In this document: in pieces, positions 61,137-64,000 of the stretch
How positions within the stretch are numbered: position 1 is the stretch's first letter
Layout of the letters: every line of letters starts with the position of its first letter
DNA from: Glandiceps talaboti
Taxonomy: Eukaryota; Hemichordata; Enteropneusta; Spengelidae
DNA: 64,000 nucleotides
Direction: 5' to 3'
Assembly (NCBI RefSeq): GCF_964340395.1
Contig: NC_135569.1
Coordinates: 6,443,040-6,507,039, forward strand
The notes under the pieces: model-generated
Database searches by the model: none
The model's input: the letters and a program-made list of their open reading frames with translations, nothing else
What the model was told of the DNA's origin: nothing
Program-made: the position numbers and the translations under genes

Positions 61137-64000
61137 TCAGCCTGTATTGAACTTAATTATTGTGACATAGGATCGATTTACATAACCATGGTTATTTCAT
61201 ACTATAACAACAGAACAGTAAGTCTGTAATTGTAAGTCGTGTGAGCTTTGAGTTGACCGAAAAGAACCAAATGAACAGGTATTATTGTTTGAACTGCATG
61301 GTGTGTATAAGCAGGGAAATTTTAAGGGTCATATCACTAACTGGCCTTGGTTGCATTAACCTATTTCTGTTCGAAGATTGCAGTGTTCTGAAGAGGAAAA
61401 CACGTTCATTCATTGCACAGTCTGTAATATTTGAATTAACTCTAATTGGAATAACGAAGCAAGCTTACTTCACCTAATCAGAACCTACAATCGATGATTA
61501 GAAGTAGCGAACGTAACGTGTGTATCATGATGGATTCTAACTTTCTTTGTTCAAAGTTTCCCTAAATTGACAGCAGAGATATATTTCAACTTCGGAAAGA
61601 AATTGCGTAACCTTATCTGTCGGTGTAGTTAGTGTAGTATATGTAAAGACCCAAAATGGCGAACGTTTCTTAGCAATCGATTGATAGGAAAATGTCAAAC
61701 TCGTGTGTAGAGTATAATTGGACATATGGTAACCATTTGTTCTGACCAATTGAAAGGCAAACACCACGGCAAAAAAAGCAGCATGATATTACAAACGAAG
61801 GAATCACTTTGGAAAGAAATATCAATGGTTTAAATGTCAGGGGTGAGTAAATAAGTTAAATAATAAAACGTACCAGACCGTTAAATTCCATCTGTTCACT
61901 GAAAACTGCATGTATCTCACTTTATCTACGAATATGCACTCGGAACAACACGTCAGAAAGTTTAAGTGATTTTTGTATTTATGGTCGTTGGAAAAGAGAA
62001 GGTAGATGAGAACTCGAATGCTTTAGTCCATTATAACACTTGATAAAGAGACTTGCTAATAAAGCTTGACGCCCGAAAGGAGGTTATAATGGCCGTTAGG
62101 ATATCAATATGAGCACTTACCTGGTGAGTAGACTCTAAAATCCACACTGAACTCGATACTGAAATTTGGTATTTTAAACAGTGTGGATAAATTGCTTTAA
62201 ACCGACATTTATAGTTTTTTTAAGGTGTAGCGTTAGAGACTTGAACACTTCTGAAGATTGTTCTAGATAAGGACAAAATGTGACTTATACAGTCATTGAA
62301 GTAACTTAAAGTTAACTGAATTTTGTATAATTATTCACATGTATTGTAAAATATGATTTTAAACTCAATGGTTAGGAGAAGAAGTAGATATTTACTTTCT
62401 TCTACAAATGACCAATCTGATATTTTTTATAAGTGCACGGTACACATTTTATGCCAAGGTGTCTTCTTACAGTTTTTTGACAATATGGTGATTCTCTTTT
62501 TCATGGAAATTTCTAGATGATTGTAATAATGGACATGTTTATAAGTTTTTACGTTGTAAAACTGCATGCTGATTTTTCAAAGCGTTATCTAACTCAGACT
62601 GGATATTTCATTTACTTGCATCCCTAAACGTAACATGATACGGAAAGTCACATCCATCTATCGTTTCTGGCGAACATGAATTAAATCACGTAATCGCCTA
62701 AGGATCGCATGGATGCCTTTAGTAAATATCAAATTAGTATGTAGCTTGTCGCAAACAAAAAACAGACCATGGAGTACCTTACTTTGTATGTACTTTTACC
62801 TAGTATATGATGACTATGTGTTATGGCTTTAAAACGAAGCAGTTGGTACTGTTTTAGAATCAATATACAAACCCACTTTTTGGACTCGCAGTATACTTCG
62901 TCGTAAGTAGCTTAGACTGTAAACTGTTATTGCTGTTCAACATGCGCATTCATAGAAATAAATGTCTGCCATTTCCATTTTTTTCATTTCTGGTGTTACA
63001 TCTGTTTTGTGACTTTTCCTTTTTGTCTATATGGTGGCATGTGTAGTTCATTTCACTGACACAAAATTTAGCAAGAAACTGTATGTACTCATTCAATCTT
63101 GCTATCTTAAAGTGTACAATGTCAGCTTTTTTATTTATTTCTGCGTGGTTGTATCAAACAGAAAAGATGTACGGTGTTTTGATATTAACTGTAATACTGA
63201 TTGGTATGGTATACTATTATTTCTACCAGGGCAATGCTATAACACTAAAGAAGTATTTATATGACGCATGTAGGTTCGATACTATATTTCCTAGTGAATA
63301 TGTATACTGACATGGAACAATCTATCACTTTCAACGTTTTAACTTTTACATCAGTGGGGTTTTCTGTTTCATGACCATTTCATCAAAGAGTAACCGACCA
63401 CAGCAAGTTATCGAAGAAGAACAATCGTGCAATTTAAAACCAATTGCTGTTTTCTTAACGCACATCAATTCAAATTTTATTCTTGAACAAGGTCACTTTC
63501 AGAGTCTAGTTAAAGTAAACTTTCGTCAAGTGTATCGCGTTTACTTTACTAAAATTGATTCAATCACAATCACATTACAGTAATTACTGTCACTGATCCT
63601 GATTACATATACATTGGCGGCATTACATAGTTACGCCAGTTTTCCGTAATGGTACAAATTGAGGTATAATCTACCTTTATGAAATCATTTCCTTAAAAGG
63701 TTACAATTCTTCAGTTGTGTGCAATAATCGGCAGAGAGTGACAAATCCAAATAAGATTTGAAAAACTGGTTAGTTCATACATATCACAGCAACTCTGTCG
63801 TCATAGCAACTAATCTGTCTTACATTTGTAGATTAGTTTAACATATTTTTTTTCTATTATTCAACTAATAACATGATTTGAAAGTCATAGATATCCAGAT
63901 ATACTTGTTTATGTAATACCTCGTCCTCTCGTGTAGTATCGTTTTGCTATTTTCCTGTTAAAGATCTAATGTGATTATTTAACGAATATCATCTCTATAT
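61137..64000. other. Right end of window, nothing recognised
   Basis: No exon, RNA gene or repeat family was recognised on either strand. The open frames are short and unsupported. Confidence 0.5.

Noticed and set aside
60527-61150. Overlapping frames of 137-189 codons on both strands
   Set aside because: Same reason: tetranucleotide repeat translated in all frames.

Overview
This 64 kb window is nuclear DNA from an animal, most likely a marine invertebrate. Coding sequence is broken into short exons with GT-AG introns, plus one AT-AC intron. The DNA is AT-rich, and more than half of the non-coding space carries microsatellites, minisatellites and small inverted-repeat elements. The two recognisable proteins are close to their human counterparts, and their tail-to-tail arrangement matches the human ALG3-VWA5B2 pair. 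An invertebrate deuterostome (hemichordate, echinoderm or cephalochordate) fits best, but the species cannot be named from the sequence.

I can support three protein genes. (1) At 4999-8308 (-) a three-exon gene encodes a 192-residue secreted, probably GPI-anchored, cysteine-rich protein of folate-receptor-like type. (2) At 8582-14553 (+) a complete nine-exon ALG3 encodes the ER dolichol-P-mannose alpha-1,3-mannosyltransferase of N-glycan precursor assembly (430 aa). It starts only 273 bp from the start of gene 1, so the two probably share a bidirectional promoter. (3) At 22394-50556 (-) a nine-coding-exon VWA5B1/VWA5B2-type gene (1374 aa; VIT domain, VWA domain with a MIDAS motif, conserved C-terminal domain) spans 28 kb and has a 13.3 kb first coding intron. 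All exon joins were checked for reading phase.

Layout. 1-4.9 kb holds repeats only (a minisatellite interrupted by a foldback element, and two copies of a TTAA-flanked palindromic MITE). 5.0-14.6 kb holds the divergent gene pair. 14.6-22.4 kb is intergenic, with repeats and a decayed reading frame. 22.4-50.6 kb is the VWA5B gene, with introns rich in tetranucleotide repeats. 50.6-64 kb has no recognisable gene but holds a 1.7 kb TIR element, several MITEs and long compound microsatellites.

The most unusual observations are: two neighbouring, oppositely oriented genes that each carry a tandem amplification (about 61-62 bp unit) of a splice acceptor plus the first bases of the following exon; a textbook U12-type AT-AC intron in ALG3; a perfect 36-bp-arm palindrome in ALG3 intron 6; a conserved ALG3/VWA5B convergent gene pair; and several inverted-repeat element families. 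I found no clearly new multi-gene system.
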